Counted from the stretch's first letter, positions 18,057 to 26,868 are shown. The stretch: 50,661 nucleotides of DNA from Cytophagaceae bacterium (GCA_029237685.1 JAQZBV010000020.1:1-50661); one strand, 5' to 3'. Numbers and translations: made by a program. The notes: a model not told the origin generated them from the sequence alone.

Positions 18057-18632
18057 TTATTTTCTTTCGTATAAGTCAATCAAGCCTTTCTTGATCCAAT
18101 CGGTTCTTATTATTGTTAATTGTTCTCGTTCGCCTAAGCATTTCGCTTCATGTGTATCGGGAGTAGAGTAAATCTCTTCACATTCGAAGCAAATTTTAAG
18201 GGCATACACCGGTTTGGATTGATAGAAAAAGATGACGCAATCTCTGAAGTCAGGCAGGCATCGGCAACCACTGGGGATCTCTGTGCAAGTCGTATTTGGG
18301 AATAGTTCCAATGTAGACAGGATGCCTTTTTGACCGGTCATCCTTTTTTTGATTTCATACACTTCTAAGTAAGTCGCATAATTATTCAAAGGAAATACCT
18401 TGTCATGGAAGGCCTCCGTAATTTTTTTATTGGATAGTGCGATTTGCTCCATTTCTTTCGCTGAAAGGGAAGCAGAATCTTTTGCCGTTAGCTGTCTGGG
18501 ACCGCCTTTGTTGGTGGATAAGAAGACTATGGAATCTACCGGTTGGGCGGGAATGTATTTTTTCCAGTCCATCGTTTGACCCTGGCTTACAAAACCAGTT
18601 AGCAGCAGCATAAAAAATAAAAGAACTTTCAT
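18057..18632 (-). CDS. Hypothetical secreted cysteine-rich protein
   Basis: A 191-residue protein with a signal peptide (ending VSQGQ, about residue 19). The C-terminal half holds seven cysteines in a compact block (TCTEIPSGCRCL, DCV, ICFEC, KCLG), suggesting disulfides or a metal site outside the cytoplasm. No family is recognised. Its ATG overlaps the stop of the DUF998-like gene by 4 nt and 1 nt separates it from the next gene. A secreted cysteine-rich protein co-encoded with a lipid-anchored metalloprotease may be a substrate or partner, but this is only context. Confidence 0.72.
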   Translation of the reverse strand: MKVLLFFMLLLTGFVSQGQTMDWKKYIPAQPVDSIVFLSTNKGGPRQLTAKDSASLSAKEMEQIALSNKKITEAFHDKVFPLNNYATYLEVYEIKKRMTGQKGILSTLELFPNTTCTEIPSGCRCLPDFRDCVIFFYQSKPVYALKICFECEEIYSTPDTHEAKCLGEREQLTIIRTDWIKKGLIDLYERK

Positions 18633-19213
18633 CGGTTATTTTTTCTGATTAAAGATAATACATTGACCTGATGCGCCAAATAAGAAAGCCAGCCAAAGAT
18701 GACCACACTGGCCAGACGTTGAGTCAATCCTTTGTATGCGCTGGGATCAAAACCGACCAGCATAGACCAAAGGTAAACAAATATAAGCAATCCACTGACT
18801 AGCGTAATCGTATAGAATTTTAGATCAAGGAGGATTGTTTTTAGTTCATAACAAACCACAAAGGGTAATATCATTAAACTCAAGCCCATGCCATAAAAGC
18901 CATGCATCGGGTTTCCTATCGGATAGAGTCCATTGGAGATCATAGAAATGCCAAACAAAATCAAAAGGATAGCGGATAGAAAGAACTTTAGTTTCAGTTT
19001 CAACAGGATGCCAAGAGCCAATGTTATACAAGACAAGCCGGTTAGGATAGCGCCTCCATTCAAAATGAGTTTGGCATCGTAAAAAGGAGTCAGCGTAATT
19101 TCACTGGCATGCTGACGGATGGCATCGTAGTGTTCCACTAATGCTCCTGCCGTAAGAACAGGGATGAAAAAATATAGAGGTAGAATGTAAGCTTGTTTGA
19201 TGAAGAATGACAT
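18629..19213 (-). CDS. DUF998-like multi-TM membrane protein
   Basis: A 194-residue protein with about six hydrophobic segments. The central motif SNGLYPIGNPMHGFYGMGLSL (a YP turn followed by a histidine before the next helix) resembles the DUF998 family of integral membrane proteins of unknown role. It is the second gene of the six-gene operon, 20 nt after the WG-repeat gene and overlapping the following gene by 4 nt. Confidence 0.7.
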   Translation of the reverse strand: MSFFIKQAYILPLYFFIPVLTAGALVEHYDAIRQHASEITLTPFYDAKLILNGGAILTGLSCITLALGILLKLKLKFFLSAILLILFGISMISNGLYPIGNPMHGFYGMGLSLMILPFVVCYELKTILLDLKFYTITLVSGLLIFVYLWSMLVGFDPSAYKGLTQRLASVVIFGWLSYLAHQVNVLSLIRKNNR

Positions 19214-19233
19214 TTATTTATCGAGTCTATTCA

Positions 19234-20124
19234 TTATCGTTTTAATGGAGGCAAGTGTTTTAAGATCTCTTGTATATCCTCATCAGGTTTTTCAAAAAGA
19301 ATCCTGTATTTCTTTTCAGTCGTTGCTATTTCTATCCAGTAATCTCCAAGATCTTGACATGAGCCACACCCGGTTCTTTCAGGCAAAGTAGAGAATTTTT
19401 CTACGTTGATAGAATCAGTCATTTGTTTCCAGTAAGCTTTTGTAAGAGATATAGTATCACGGACTTCTGTTTTAGCTTTCGAATTTGACGAAGAACGTGT
19501 GTTAATGATTTTGGTAGAATCTATTGTTTGTTCAATACGATAACTTCCTGTAAATCCACTTATAGAATAACCTTGTTTGATATAAAGAATCGGTTCGTTG
19601 GCTTGCCATACTCTGTTTCCCATTGTATCAATTCTATACCAGAGATCACTTTTCCATGTGGTGTATTCGCCGGCTGGAATTTTTTCGCATTCCAGACTTA
19701 CTTTCGCTGTACCCTTATCAAAGGGCCAGGCGCAACCGTATTTCGGTTTGATGACAATTTTACCTGTCTTTACATCTGCATAACCGATCTTGCCATGTTT
19801 GATCATTCGAAATAATCCATTCGATGCTTCATCAGGACCGTTGTCAAAAATGAATACTTTGTATAGTTCATTTTCATGGCGGTCAATTCCTATTAATCCC
19901 TTTTTCGGTATACTTACGATGGCATAGGTGAAGAAAGTATCGGTATAACAAGTAGCATACTTGCCTGCTGGAATAACTATCTTCCCTTCTCTGTTTTTAT
20001 ACCCAGCTTCGTCTTTGATGGTATCTACATATCGGATCAGGTAATCATCCGGTTTGCTTAGCTGTCCATAGCTAGTGTTACTATGCAGAAAAGTGAATAA
20101 CAGAATAAAGAAGGCAGACCTCAT
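19234..20124 (-). CDS. Secreted WG-repeat-like protein
   Basis: A 296-residue protein with a signal peptide (ending SYGQ, about residue 21). WG/KWG-type repeats are visible around GYKNREGKIVIPAGKY (about 41-56) and KIGYADVKTGKIVIKPKYG (about 111-129), where a glycine-aromatic pair is followed by GKIVIxPKY. WG repeats form beta-rich surface-binding modules and are common in Bacteroidota exported proteins. The C-terminal 150 residues are not recognisable. It is the first gene of the six-gene operon, with a repeat region between it and the next operon. Confidence 0.75.
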   Translation of the reverse strand: MRSAFFILLFTFLHSNTSYGQLSKPDDYLIRYVDTIKDEAGYKNREGKIVIPAGKYATCYTDTFFTYAIVSIPKKGLIGIDRHENELYKVFIFDNGPDEASNGLFRMIKHGKIGYADVKTGKIVIKPKYGCAWPFDKGTAKVSLECEKIPAGEYTTWKSDLWYRIDTMGNRVWQANEPILYIKQGYSISGFTGSYRIEQTIDSTKIINTRSSSNSKAKTEVRDTISLTKAYWKQMTDSINVEKFSTLPERTGCGSCQDLGDYWIEIATTEKKYRILFEKPDEDIQEILKHLPPLKR

Positions 20125-20168
20125 ATAAAATTTGTACGTGCTATTGTTAATTATTATACCGCCATACT

Positions 20169-20295
20169 CGCGCGGATGTTCCGCTTTTCCGGCGGATCAC
20201 CCGCGCGCTCTTTTTTTAGTTTGCCAGAGCGATGTGGCTTTTTGGGATCTTTGATCCCGACATCTGGCTTTGTGGTATGGATCAGAGATCCATAC
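20169..20295. repeat. Cluster of three structured hairpins (REP-like)
   Basis: Three hairpins lie in tandem in the 242-nt gap between two minus-strand operons. The first is a GC-rich 15-bp stem with two mismatches (20169-20183 with 20193-20207), followed on the plus strand by seven T. The second is nested: gccaga/tctggc (20223-20228 with 20263-20268), gatgt/acatc, and gggatc/gatccc with loop ttt (20244-20258). The third is gtatggatc/gatccatac with loop aga (20275-20295). The T run after the first hairpin is on the wrong strand for the flanking genes, so it looks like a mobile or REP-type cluster rather than a dedicated terminator. Confidence 0.65.
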
Positions 20296-20366
20296 TGGCT
20301 GCTCCTGCTTGGTTTATTGTGTTATGTTAAAGTATTTCGGCAAATTCTATAACATCGTGAGACATA

Positions 20367-20930
20367 TCAATCCGGCAGATGAATAATTTCTTTGCATTTG
20401 TCAAAACGCAACATGCGACGATCTATTTTATCGAAAAGTTTAATCTCACACAAAGAGTCATAGACTCCTACTTGCTCATTACGGTCTAACTTTGCTTCCA
20501 GTAGACCCCAAGCGTTTCGTTTTTCTAGTTCATAATAGTAAAGAGGTTGTCCTGAAAATCCACTGCTTCTAATATAATTAACTTGGTAGGAATCTTTTTT
20601 CCAATGTTTGAGAACTGTATTTGAACCTGTAAAAGCATTGGCCATTGCAACCATAAAAATTATCGCACCCAGTGCTAAAGCCAAGAATGCAGAGAATGTA
20701 TACATGCTTTCTTTCTTATCAGCATGGGATACCGCTAGGCCCCATATCCCGGACAGCGCTATCATAATTAGAAGGTCATCTAACCATGAGATGGAATAAT
20801 CATAAGGAATAACCCATACAGCCAATAGAAGGAAGAGTGGTATACCTATTGCGACCAATAAATATTTTTTAAAAGAAGGCTTGTAGAAGCATCCTAAGAT
20901 AGGGAATAAAGAGATGAGTAATTTATCCAT
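20367..20930 (-). CDS. Hypothetical membrane protein
   Basis: A 187-residue protein with three hydrophobic segments (about residues 24-42, 50-66 and 78-98) and a soluble C-terminal domain of about 80 residues (YELEKRNAWGLLEAKLDRNEQ). It lies 13 nt downstream of the M16 peptidase gene on the same strand, so co-transcription is likely. No family is recognised. Confidence 0.72.
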   Translation of the reverse strand: MDKLLISLFPILGCFYKPSFKKYLLVAIGIPLFLLLAVWVIPYDYSISWLDDLLIMIALSGIWGLAVSHADKKESMYTFSAFLALALGAIIFMVAMANAFTGSNTVLKHWKKDSYQVNYIRSSGFSGQPLYYYELEKRNAWGLLEAKLDRNEQVGVYDSLCEIKLFDKIDRRMLRFDKCKEIIHLPD

Positions 20931-20943
20931 CTTCTACTAGTGA

Positions 20944-23865
20944 CTAATACCCAAAAACCTCCTCCAACGTCAACTCCCTCACCGTCCCATACTTCTTCAA
21001 TTGCTCCAGATCCAGTTTGTCTTTTGAACCCACCAATACAATGCTGTTCGTCTTGCCTTTGATGTGCGCGGCGTGGAAGTTCAGCAGGTCTTTGTAGGTA
21101 TAGGTTTTAAGTTTGTTGTACAAATCCTCGCGCGTATTGAACGTAATGCCCAGGCGTTTGTTTTTCAGGTAAGTGAAAATCACATCCATGCGGTCGATGC
21201 GTTCGGAGGCGATGATCTCTTGCAAAGAAGAAACACTGTTGGTGAACATCACGTCTGAATAAGGGAAGGTATTCAATAGACCCAACATCGCATCCATCGC
21301 ATCACCTAGCTTGTCTGCTTGCGTGCCGATGTAGGATACCTGGTAGTTGGGCTCTTTCAGGTGTTGCGCTACCGTGTAAGTAGATTTTGCACTATACGCT
21401 AAGGCTTTCGATTCACGGATTTCCTGGAAAACGATAGAGCCCATGCCGCCGCCAAAGTATTCATTGAAGATGGCAGATTCTACGGCAACCTTCGCGTTGT
21501 AATCGTCAGAAGGATTCAGGATCATGATCTCTGCCTGGATCATGTTGTAATCTACCCAATATACTTCATTGGCTTCCGGCTTGCGGAAGGCATAGGTTTT
21601 CACAACAGGCGGCAGCGGTTTGGAACCTACCTTGTGATGCGTAACCACAATGCTCTTGACATCGTCAGCGAGGCGCGGGCCGTAGTACAATACCGAGTGT
21701 TTGATGCTGCGCAGTTGTTGAAGCAAAGTCAGTAATTCTTCTGAAGTGATTTTATTGAGCGTGGCTTCCGGAATGATGTTCGTAAACGGAGATTGCGGAC
21801 CGTAAGTAGCGTAATTCACCAGGGCCGCACGCAAGATGGCATCTTTCGATGTTTTCTGGTCGCGTCTGTTCTTGAGTATTTTTTGTTTCAGGTTTGCCAG
21901 TGCTATGGTATCGCCGACGGGTTTAGCCAACAACTCTTCCATCAACACAATGGCTTTCTCCATGTTTTCATTCAAACCGGAAATCGTGAAAAAGATATTA
22001 TCCGGCGTAGCGTAAAATTTATAATCGCAACCGATTCGATAAAAAGCATTGCTTAGCCCTTTTACATCGTGTGAAGCCGATCCTAAGAAGGGCAGGTATT
22101 GCGTGAGCAAATTGTAACGCGGATCGTGTTCTTTGGTCAAATCCCAGGAATAGTAGAGATTGAACAGGTTGTTCTCTTTGTTCTTTTTATAAATGACCGG
22201 CATTTTACCGCTGCTGTCGATCACGGTCAGTTCTTTTTTGAAATCGAGGAATACCGGTTTGATCGGTTTCGCAGGAATTTCAAATACTTGTTTATAGAAA
22301 GCAGAAACAGAATCGCGGTTCACGCTGACCTCTGAAATCAAGGGCTTCGGTATTTTTTGGATGGTAGAATCTACACCTTGTTTTTTGAAAACCGTTACTA
22401 AATTCTTATTTACGAAATAACGGTTGGCCCATACCACAATGTCTTTGGCCGTTGTTTTTTCCATGTAGGAAAATTGTTCGACCAGGCTTTTCCAGGGAAG
22501 TCCCAGGCCAAAGGCATCCACCATTTTATCTGCTCTGCTCTTGTTGGATTCTAATTCTATGGTAAGCGATTTTTTATAATCAACGATCACAGCTTCGACG
22601 AGCGTAGGATCAAAACGTCCGGCTTTCAAATCTTCAATGGTTCCTAATAACAGCTGTTGGCAGGCTTGCGTGCTAGAACCATTCACCGGTTTGGCACCCA
22701 GCATTAGAAAACTGTAGTCGTGCATGTCGTAGTAATACGCATAACCTGCTTGTAGTTTTTGTTCCTGGTTCAATTTTAAATCGATCAAACCGGCTTGACC
22801 ATTGTAAAGAATAGCGGATAACAATTTTAAGCGCGCCTGAAGGGTAGGGTCTTTTTGCAAACTCTCATCGACGCGGTAAGCCATCACCATGGATTCCGCG
22901 GTAGGACCTACCACTTCTTTGACTACCGGGCCATTGATTTCACCGGCTTTTTTGGCGGTAGCAGGAATTTCTCCTTTTGCCCAACCGCCAAAGTATTTCT
23001 GTAGAATGGTAATGGTGGAATCGTAGTTCAGGTCACCGCTCATACAAATCGCCATGTTGTTCGGTTTGTAATAGGTATTGAAATATTTTTTTATTTCAGT
23101 AATCGATGGACTTTTTAAATGTTCTTCTGTGCCGATGGTAGTTTGTGTACCGTAAGGATGGTTAGGAAATAATCCGGCATACAAGGCTTCCCATGTTTTC
23201 CAATTGTCATTATCCAGTCCTCTGTTTTTTTCTTCGTATACGGCTTCCAATTCGGTATGAAACAAACGCGGCACGACGGTACTCATGCGTTCCGCTTCAA
23301 TCCTGGCCCAGCGCTCGAGTTGGTTGGAAGGAATATCGTTGATGTATACCGTTTGATCGTTGGCGGTATAAGCATTGGTACCTGTGGCGCCGATTTGACT
23401 CAGCATCTTGTCAAACTCATTGGCGATGGCATACGTTGCGGCAATGAGTGAGAGGCTATCGATTTGATGGTAGATGATTTTTCTTTTTTCTAAATCCGTC
23501 GTTGCGCGGTGTTCTTCAAATAAAACTTCGATGCGGTCGAGGTATATTTTTTCCTGTTCCCAGTTCATGGTGCCGAACTTCGACGTGCCCTTGAACATGA
23601 TATGCTCCAGGTAATGCGCCAGCCCTGTCGCATTACCTGGATCGTTTTTACTTCCGGTATTCACCGCGATGTAGGTTTGTATACGCGGCGATTGTTTGTA
23701 AGAGGAGAGATAAATTTTCAATCCGTTCTCCAAGGTATAGATCCTGGTGTTCATCGGATCGTTGGGAACGCTTTCAAAGGGTATTGTTGTTTTCTGTGCG
23801 AACAGCGGCGATGAAACGAAGAAGAAAAGAAGGAATAGTTTTGACAGGTTGTTTGAAAAAGTCAT
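20944..23865 (-). CDS. M16 (insulinase/pitrilysin-family) zinc metallopeptidase, secreted
   Basis: A 973-residue protein with a signal peptide (ending SSPLFAQ, about residue 24). The inverted zinc motif HxxEH is HYLEH at 84-88, and the distal zinc ligand region EAVYEEKNRG follows about 120 residues later. The length fits the fused two-half M16 enzymes with one active and one inactive half, about 950 residues. Such periplasmic peptidases degrade peptides inside a closed chamber. It lies upstream of a small membrane protein gene; a repeat cluster precedes its start. Confidence 0.93.
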   Translation of the reverse strand: MTFSNNLSKLFLLFFFVSSPLFAQKTTIPFESVPNDPMNTRIYTLENGLKIYLSSYKQSPRIQTYIAVNTGSKNDPGNATGLAHYLEHIMFKGTSKFGTMNWEQEKIYLDRIEVLFEEHRATTDLEKRKIIYHQIDSLSLIAATYAIANEFDKMLSQIGATGTNAYTANDQTVYINDIPSNQLERWARIEAERMSTVVPRLFHTELEAVYEEKNRGLDNDNWKTWEALYAGLFPNHPYGTQTTIGTEEHLKSPSITEIKKYFNTYYKPNNMAICMSGDLNYDSTITILQKYFGGWAKGEIPATAKKAGEINGPVVKEVVGPTAESMVMAYRVDESLQKDPTLQARLKLLSAILYNGQAGLIDLKLNQEQKLQAGYAYYYDMHDYSFLMLGAKPVNGSSTQACQQLLLGTIEDLKAGRFDPTLVEAVIVDYKKSLTIELESNKSRADKMVDAFGLGLPWKSLVEQFSYMEKTTAKDIVVWANRYFVNKNLVTVFKKQGVDSTIQKIPKPLISEVSVNRDSVSAFYKQVFEIPAKPIKPVFLDFKKELTVIDSSGKMPVIYKKNKENNLFNLYYSWDLTKEHDPRYNLLTQYLPFLGSASHDVKGLSNAFYRIGCDYKFYATPDNIFFTISGLNENMEKAIVLMEELLAKPVGDTIALANLKQKILKNRRDQKTSKDAILRAALVNYATYGPQSPFTNIIPEATLNKITSEELLTLLQQLRSIKHSVLYYGPRLADDVKSIVVTHHKVGSKPLPPVVKTYAFRKPEANEVYWVDYNMIQAEIMILNPSDDYNAKVAVESAIFNEYFGGGMGSIVFQEIRESKALAYSAKSTYTVAQHLKEPNYQVSYIGTQADKLGDAMDAMLGLLNTFPYSDVMFTNSVSSLQEIIASERIDRMDVIFTYLKNKRLGITFNTREDLYNKLKTYTYKDLLNFHAAHIKGKTNSIVLVGSKDKLDLEQLKKYGTVRELTLEEVFGY

Positions 23866-23892
23866 AGCTGGTATGTTATTAAGTCTGTGTGA

Positions 23893-23915
23893 CCCCTAAT
23901 CCCCTAAAGGGGACT
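23893..23915 (+). repeat. cccctaa-type hairpin repeat, copy 1
   Basis: The sequence cccctaatcccctaaagggg followed by act contains ccccta/taaagggg arms. The inverted counterpart, with one extra a, is at 44089-44112. Confidence 0.8.
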
Positions 23916-23950
23916 TAGGTTATTATTAGTTTTATATGAACTGTTTGTGT

Positions 23951-23974
23951 GTGTCAGGTCGAAAGACCTGACAC
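23951..23974 (+). repeat. GAAA-loop palindrome, copy 1
   Basis: Ten-bp arms gtgtcaggtc / gacctgacac around a gaaa loop (a GNRA tetraloop if transcribed). Identical copies occur at 43889-43912 (inverted) and 43954-43977. Confidence 0.9.
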
Positions 23975-23990
23975 CAAGTCTAATATACAC

Positions 23991-24019
23991 TTCGCTCTCC
24001 GCTCTGTTTCTCCGCTCTT
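23991..24019 (+). repeat. ttcgctctccgc-type repeat, copy 1
   Basis: A 29-nt sequence, ttcgctctccgctctg followed by tttctccgctctt, recurs at 43850-43878 with one difference. It runs into the dnaX stop codon at 24018-24020. A related stretch (agcggagaaagagaaac) is in the terminator after tmRNA. Confidence 0.7.
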
Positions 24020-25768
24020 AAATGTTTGGGTCTAACCCCATCCGCTTCTTCAACTCGTCGACGAGCGGATGTTTCTCGGAAAGATAACGCAGTTTGTCTT
24101 CGTCTGTGTATAATACTTTTTTAGTATTTGTTTTATCTTCTTCAATTAGTACAGTTTTGAAACCGATCTTTTGACCGTTCAGTTTTTTAGAGAAAAATTC
24201 CATCAGTTCCCATTTCAGTTCCAGTAAAATGGATTCCTGCAAGGGATTGGTGAAGCCTACATAGAGCCAGCCTTCTTCTACCTTTTGCGGTTGCGTATTG
24301 GTGAAGACCATGTACGCGTTGGTATTTCCTTTTTGTTTCAACGCAGCGGTAAACTCCTCCCAGATCTTTTGGCAGGTTTCTGCGTTGACAACGACATTGT
24401 CTGGAGTTTCTTCTTTCGGTTTTTCCTCCTGCTTGGGAATCGTAATGTTCTTCAGCGAAATTTTAGGCGTACTTAACGTGTTAGGAACCGTTTGTTCGGT
24501 TTTAACTTTAGGTGTAGCAACCACAGGTGTTTCCTGAACAGCAGGAGTGACAGGTGCTTCGGCAACAGGTGTGGTTGTCTTTTCAGCAGGAACAGCAGTG
24601 GCAGTAGAATCAGCAGGCGTTGTACTTACGCCGTTACTTTTTTTTTTGAAGGGTCAGCCGCGATGGACAAGACGTCCTTCAGGTGACAGAGTTTCATCAA
24701 ACACAATTCAATGTGCAGGCGTTGGTTTTTGCTGGACTTGAAATGCAGGTCGCATTGATTGACCACATTCAGTGCCGACAATAAAAATCCTTCTTCCGCG
24801 GATTGTGCTTGTTCTAAATAACGTTTCGCGATTTCACCGGATACTTCCAGTAATTTCACAGTAGACGGGTCTTTGCACACCATCAGGTTTCGCAAGTGTT
24901 CGCCCAATCCGATCAGGAACTGATGACCGTCAAATCCTTTGCGCAGGATTTCATCAAACAAAATCAAAATCTCGCTGTGTTTGCCGGTTTTGAATTGATC
25001 GATGATTTTAAAATAATATTCGTAATCAAGAATGTGAAGGTTCTCGATTGTTGTTTTATAGGTAATGGAATTATCAGACGAAAACGTCACGATCAAATCG
25101 AAGATCGACAAAGCGTCACGCAGCGCACCATCAGCCTTTTGGGCAATCAGGTGTAGCGCTTCTCTTTCCGCTTTGATGCCTTCTTTACCGGCGATAACCT
25201 CGAGGTGATCGGCAATGTCTTTGACTTGAATACGGTTGAAATCGTAGATCTGGCAGCGGGAAAGGATCGTAGGAATGATCTTATGTTTTTCCGTTGTCGC
25301 TAGAATGAAAATCGCATACTTCGGCGGTTCTTCCAGCGTTTTCAGAAACGCGTTGAAAGCCGCGGTCGACAGCATGTGGACCTCATCTATGATGTATACT
25401 TTGAATTGGCCGGCTTGCGGAGGATAGCGAACTTGTTCTACCAGGTTACGGATATCGTCGACAGAGTTATTAGAGGCCGCATCGAGTTCGAATACATTGA
25501 AGGAAGCACTGTTGTTGAAACTTTTACACGAATCGCATTGGTCGCAGGCTTCGGTGTCCGCCGTGAGGTTGGTGCAGTTGATGGTTTTCGCCAAAATACG
25601 TGCATTGGTCGTTTTACCGACTCCTCTGGGGCCACAGAATAAAAAGGCCTGCGCCAGGTGATTGTTTTTGATGGCATTTTTCAGCGTAGTGGTAATGTGA
25701 GACTGCCCCACTACCGAATCAAAGGTAGCCGGTCTGTACTTACGTGCCGAAACGATGAAATTTTCCAT
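24018..25768 (-). CDS. dnaX: DNA polymerase III subunit tau (full-length product via -1 frameshift)
   Basis: The full product joins the frame 25768-24626 to the frame ending at 24018 through a -1 shift in the A10 run at 24638-24647, giving about 583 residues. The -1 frame is open from the run to 24018 without a stop. It first encodes a T/P/A-rich linker (about 40 residues), then a C-terminal domain of about 130 residues (from EETPDNVVVNAETCQKIWEEF) ending in LVDELKKRMGLDPNI, as expected for tau domains that bind the polymerase alpha subunit and helicase. Bacterial dnaX genes are known to make tau and gamma either by programmed -1 frameshifting (E. coli) or by transcript slippage on an A run (Thermus). 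An assembly error in a homopolymer is the alternative. Confidence 0.85.
24616..24647 (-). promoter_or_regulatory. dnaX frameshift signal: A10 slippery run plus hairpin
   Basis: On the minus strand the mRNA reads TC, ten A, then GTAAC, then a 5-bp hairpin GGCGT / ACGCC (24632-24628 pairing with 24620-24616, 7-nt loop). In frame 0 the UAA stop lies within the hairpin region. A slippery A run followed after 5 nt by a stem is the arrangement of known -1 frameshift sites; an A10 run alone also allows RNA polymerase slippage. Confidence 0.7.
24626..25768 (-). CDS. dnaX: DNA polymerase III subunit gamma (frame-0 product of dnaX)
   Basis: Reading straight through gives 380 residues: an AAA+ clamp-loader ATPase with P-loop GPRGVGKTT (46-54), a four-cysteine zinc module (Cys65, 75, 78, 81), Walker B DEVH at 128-131, and the sensor-1/arginine-finger region ending LSRCQ near residue 170. 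Domain III of the clamp loader follows. The chain ends at DPSKKKVTA just after the A run. Gamma loads the sliding clamp but lacks the tau-specific polymerase-binding domain. The ATG at 25768 matches the family start (MENFIVSARKYRP). Confidence 0.93.
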   Translation of the reverse strand: MENFIVSARKYRPATFDSVVGQSHITTTLKNAIKNNHLAQAFLFCGPRGVGKTTNARILAKTINCTNLTADTEACDQCDSCKSFNNSASFNVFELDAASNNSVDDIRNLVEQVRYPPQAGQFKVYIIDEVHMLSTAAFNAFLKTLEEPPKYAIFILATTEKHKIIPTILSRCQIYDFNRIQVKDIADHLEVIAGKEGIKAEREALHLIAQKADGALRDALSIFDLIVTFSSDNSITYKTTIENLHILDYEYYFKIIDQFKTGKHSEILILFDEILRKGFDGHQFLIGLGEHLRNLMVCKDPSTVKLLEVSGEIAKRYLEQAQSAEEGFLLSALNVVNQCDLHFKSSKNQRLHIELCLMKLCHLKDVLSIAADPSKKKVTA

Positions 25769-25821
25769 TGATGCAAGATACTAAAAGCTGGCTGGCGGGG
25801 CAAGGGATGTGGATATTTTAG

Positions 25822-25904
25822 GAGAAATGAGAAATGAGAGATGAGAAATGAGAGAAGATGAGGGGGTTAAGCCTTCATCTCTCATTTCTCATCTCTCATC
25901 TCTA
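25822..25904. repeat. Low-complexity inverted repeat (gagaaatgaga type)
   Basis: A purine-rich run of atgaga units at 25822-25862 is complementary to the pyrimidine-rich 25873-25904, with a short spacer, so it folds into a long hairpin of about 28 bp. It lies between the divergent dnaX and tmRNA genes. The same units appear without a partner at 16594-16620 and at 42891-42915. Confidence 0.7.
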
Positions 25905-26022
25905 AGAATTTAGGTATAAAAATTGTATTATTGCAGACGGTTTAGACGAAACTGCTTGAAGTGTGAGTGGGAGAGTGAGTGAAGAGACACCACACTCGCT
26001 TTCCACACTCACACTGCACTAC

Positions 26023-26417
26023 GGGGCCGACCGGTATTGACAGGTTGAGCGATTGCGTATGTAAGCATGCAGGCTCATGGGATGAGAGCCTTAAAAGATA
26101 GTTCCACAATTCAGTTGGCGAAGAAAACTACGCCTTAGCTGCTTAATTCTAACCAAGTTAGAAGAAAAGGCGAAAGGGCCAGCTTAGAGCTGCCCGGCTA
26201 ACATTCCTCTTTTCCCTCGTCTTACGGGAGAAGGTCAGGAGTGACGTTAAGTAAGACTAGTCTTTAGGAGGTCATGGCCTAGGGGCGAAATTAAATGACT
26301 AAGAAATGGTTTGGATGCCGGTGACCGGATCATTTCCTACAATCAACATTCGGCTAAGCATGTAGAAGATCCGTCAGTTACCTTCTCTGGACCAGAGTTC
26401 GAATCTCTGCGGCTCCA
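26023..26417 (+). ncRNA. ssrA: Transfer-messenger RNA (tmRNA)
   Basis: The 5' end ggggccg (26023-26029) pairs with cggctcc (26410-26416), with discriminator A26417; CCA is not encoded. The start ggggccgaccggtattgaca and the end with the T-arm gttcgaatc are typical. The tag reading frame starts at GGC 26117 and reads GEENYALAA, then TAA at 26144-26146; the ALAA end is the conserved degradation signal. tmRNA rescues ribosomes stalled on broken mRNAs together with SmpB. Confidence 0.97.
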
Positions 26418-26425
26418 CAATTTAC

Positions 26426-26490
26426 AGAAACAGAGCGGAGAAAGAGAAACAGTATGCAAACTCTTTCTCTTTCTGTTTCTCTTTCTATTT
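26426..26490 (+). terminator. Hairpin terminator after tmRNA
   Basis: Nested stems: agaaacag (26426-26433) with ctgtttct (26473-26480), and gagaaagag (26438-26446) with ctctttctc (26461-26469). A T-rich tract follows. It contains a purine-rich stretch related to the repeat at 23991. Confidence 0.65.
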
Positions 26491-26538
26491 TATCCGTGTT
26501 TACCAATTTTTTTATTTTTCACTTTTTAATCTGTCTAT

Positions 26539-26868
26539 ATGTTTCCTTATCAAAAACTTGAAGTTTACAAGAAGGCTTTTCTTTTAAATAAATCTGTATA
26601 CACTCTCATTAAAGGTAATTCATCAATTCCTACCTATGTTAAAAATCAACTAGGCAGGGCAAGCCTTAGTATCGTTCTAAATATTGCAGAGGGTAGTGCT
26701 AAATTAACGAACAGGGACAGAAAAAGTTTCTTTGTGATTGCAAGAGGATCAACTTTTGAATGTGCTGCCATTATTGATATTTTACAATCAGAAAATGAAG
26801 TTTCTCTGACCTTAGAAATGAATTGGATACTGGTTTTGATGAAATTTCCAGAATGCTCTATGCCATGA
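26539..26868 (+). CDS. Four-helix-bundle (23S rRNA intervening-sequence) protein, C-terminus frameshifted
   Basis: Residues 1-88 match the four-helix-bundle/IVS protein family (QKLEVYKKAF at the start; NIAEGSAK and RGSTFECAAIIDIL in the middle). After about residue 88 the open frame reads WILVLMKFPECSMP, which is foreign to the family. The -1 frame instead continues ELDTGFDEISRMLYAMIKN and stops at 26886-26888, exactly the family ending. A one-base loss near 26805-26825, or a sequencing error, explains this. Proteins of this family were first seen inside 23S rRNA intervening sequences but are mostly free-standing; their function is unclear. Confidence 0.75.
   Translation: MFPYQKLEVYKKAFLLNKSVYTLIKGNSSIPTYVKNQLGRASLSIVLNIAEGSAKLTNRDRKSFFVIARGSTFECAAIIDILQSENEVSLTLEMNWILVLMKFPECSMP

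Noticed and set aside
26311..26529. Open frame across the tmRNA 3' half
   Set aside because: It lies inside the tmRNA domain and the following terminator; no signal or family similarity.
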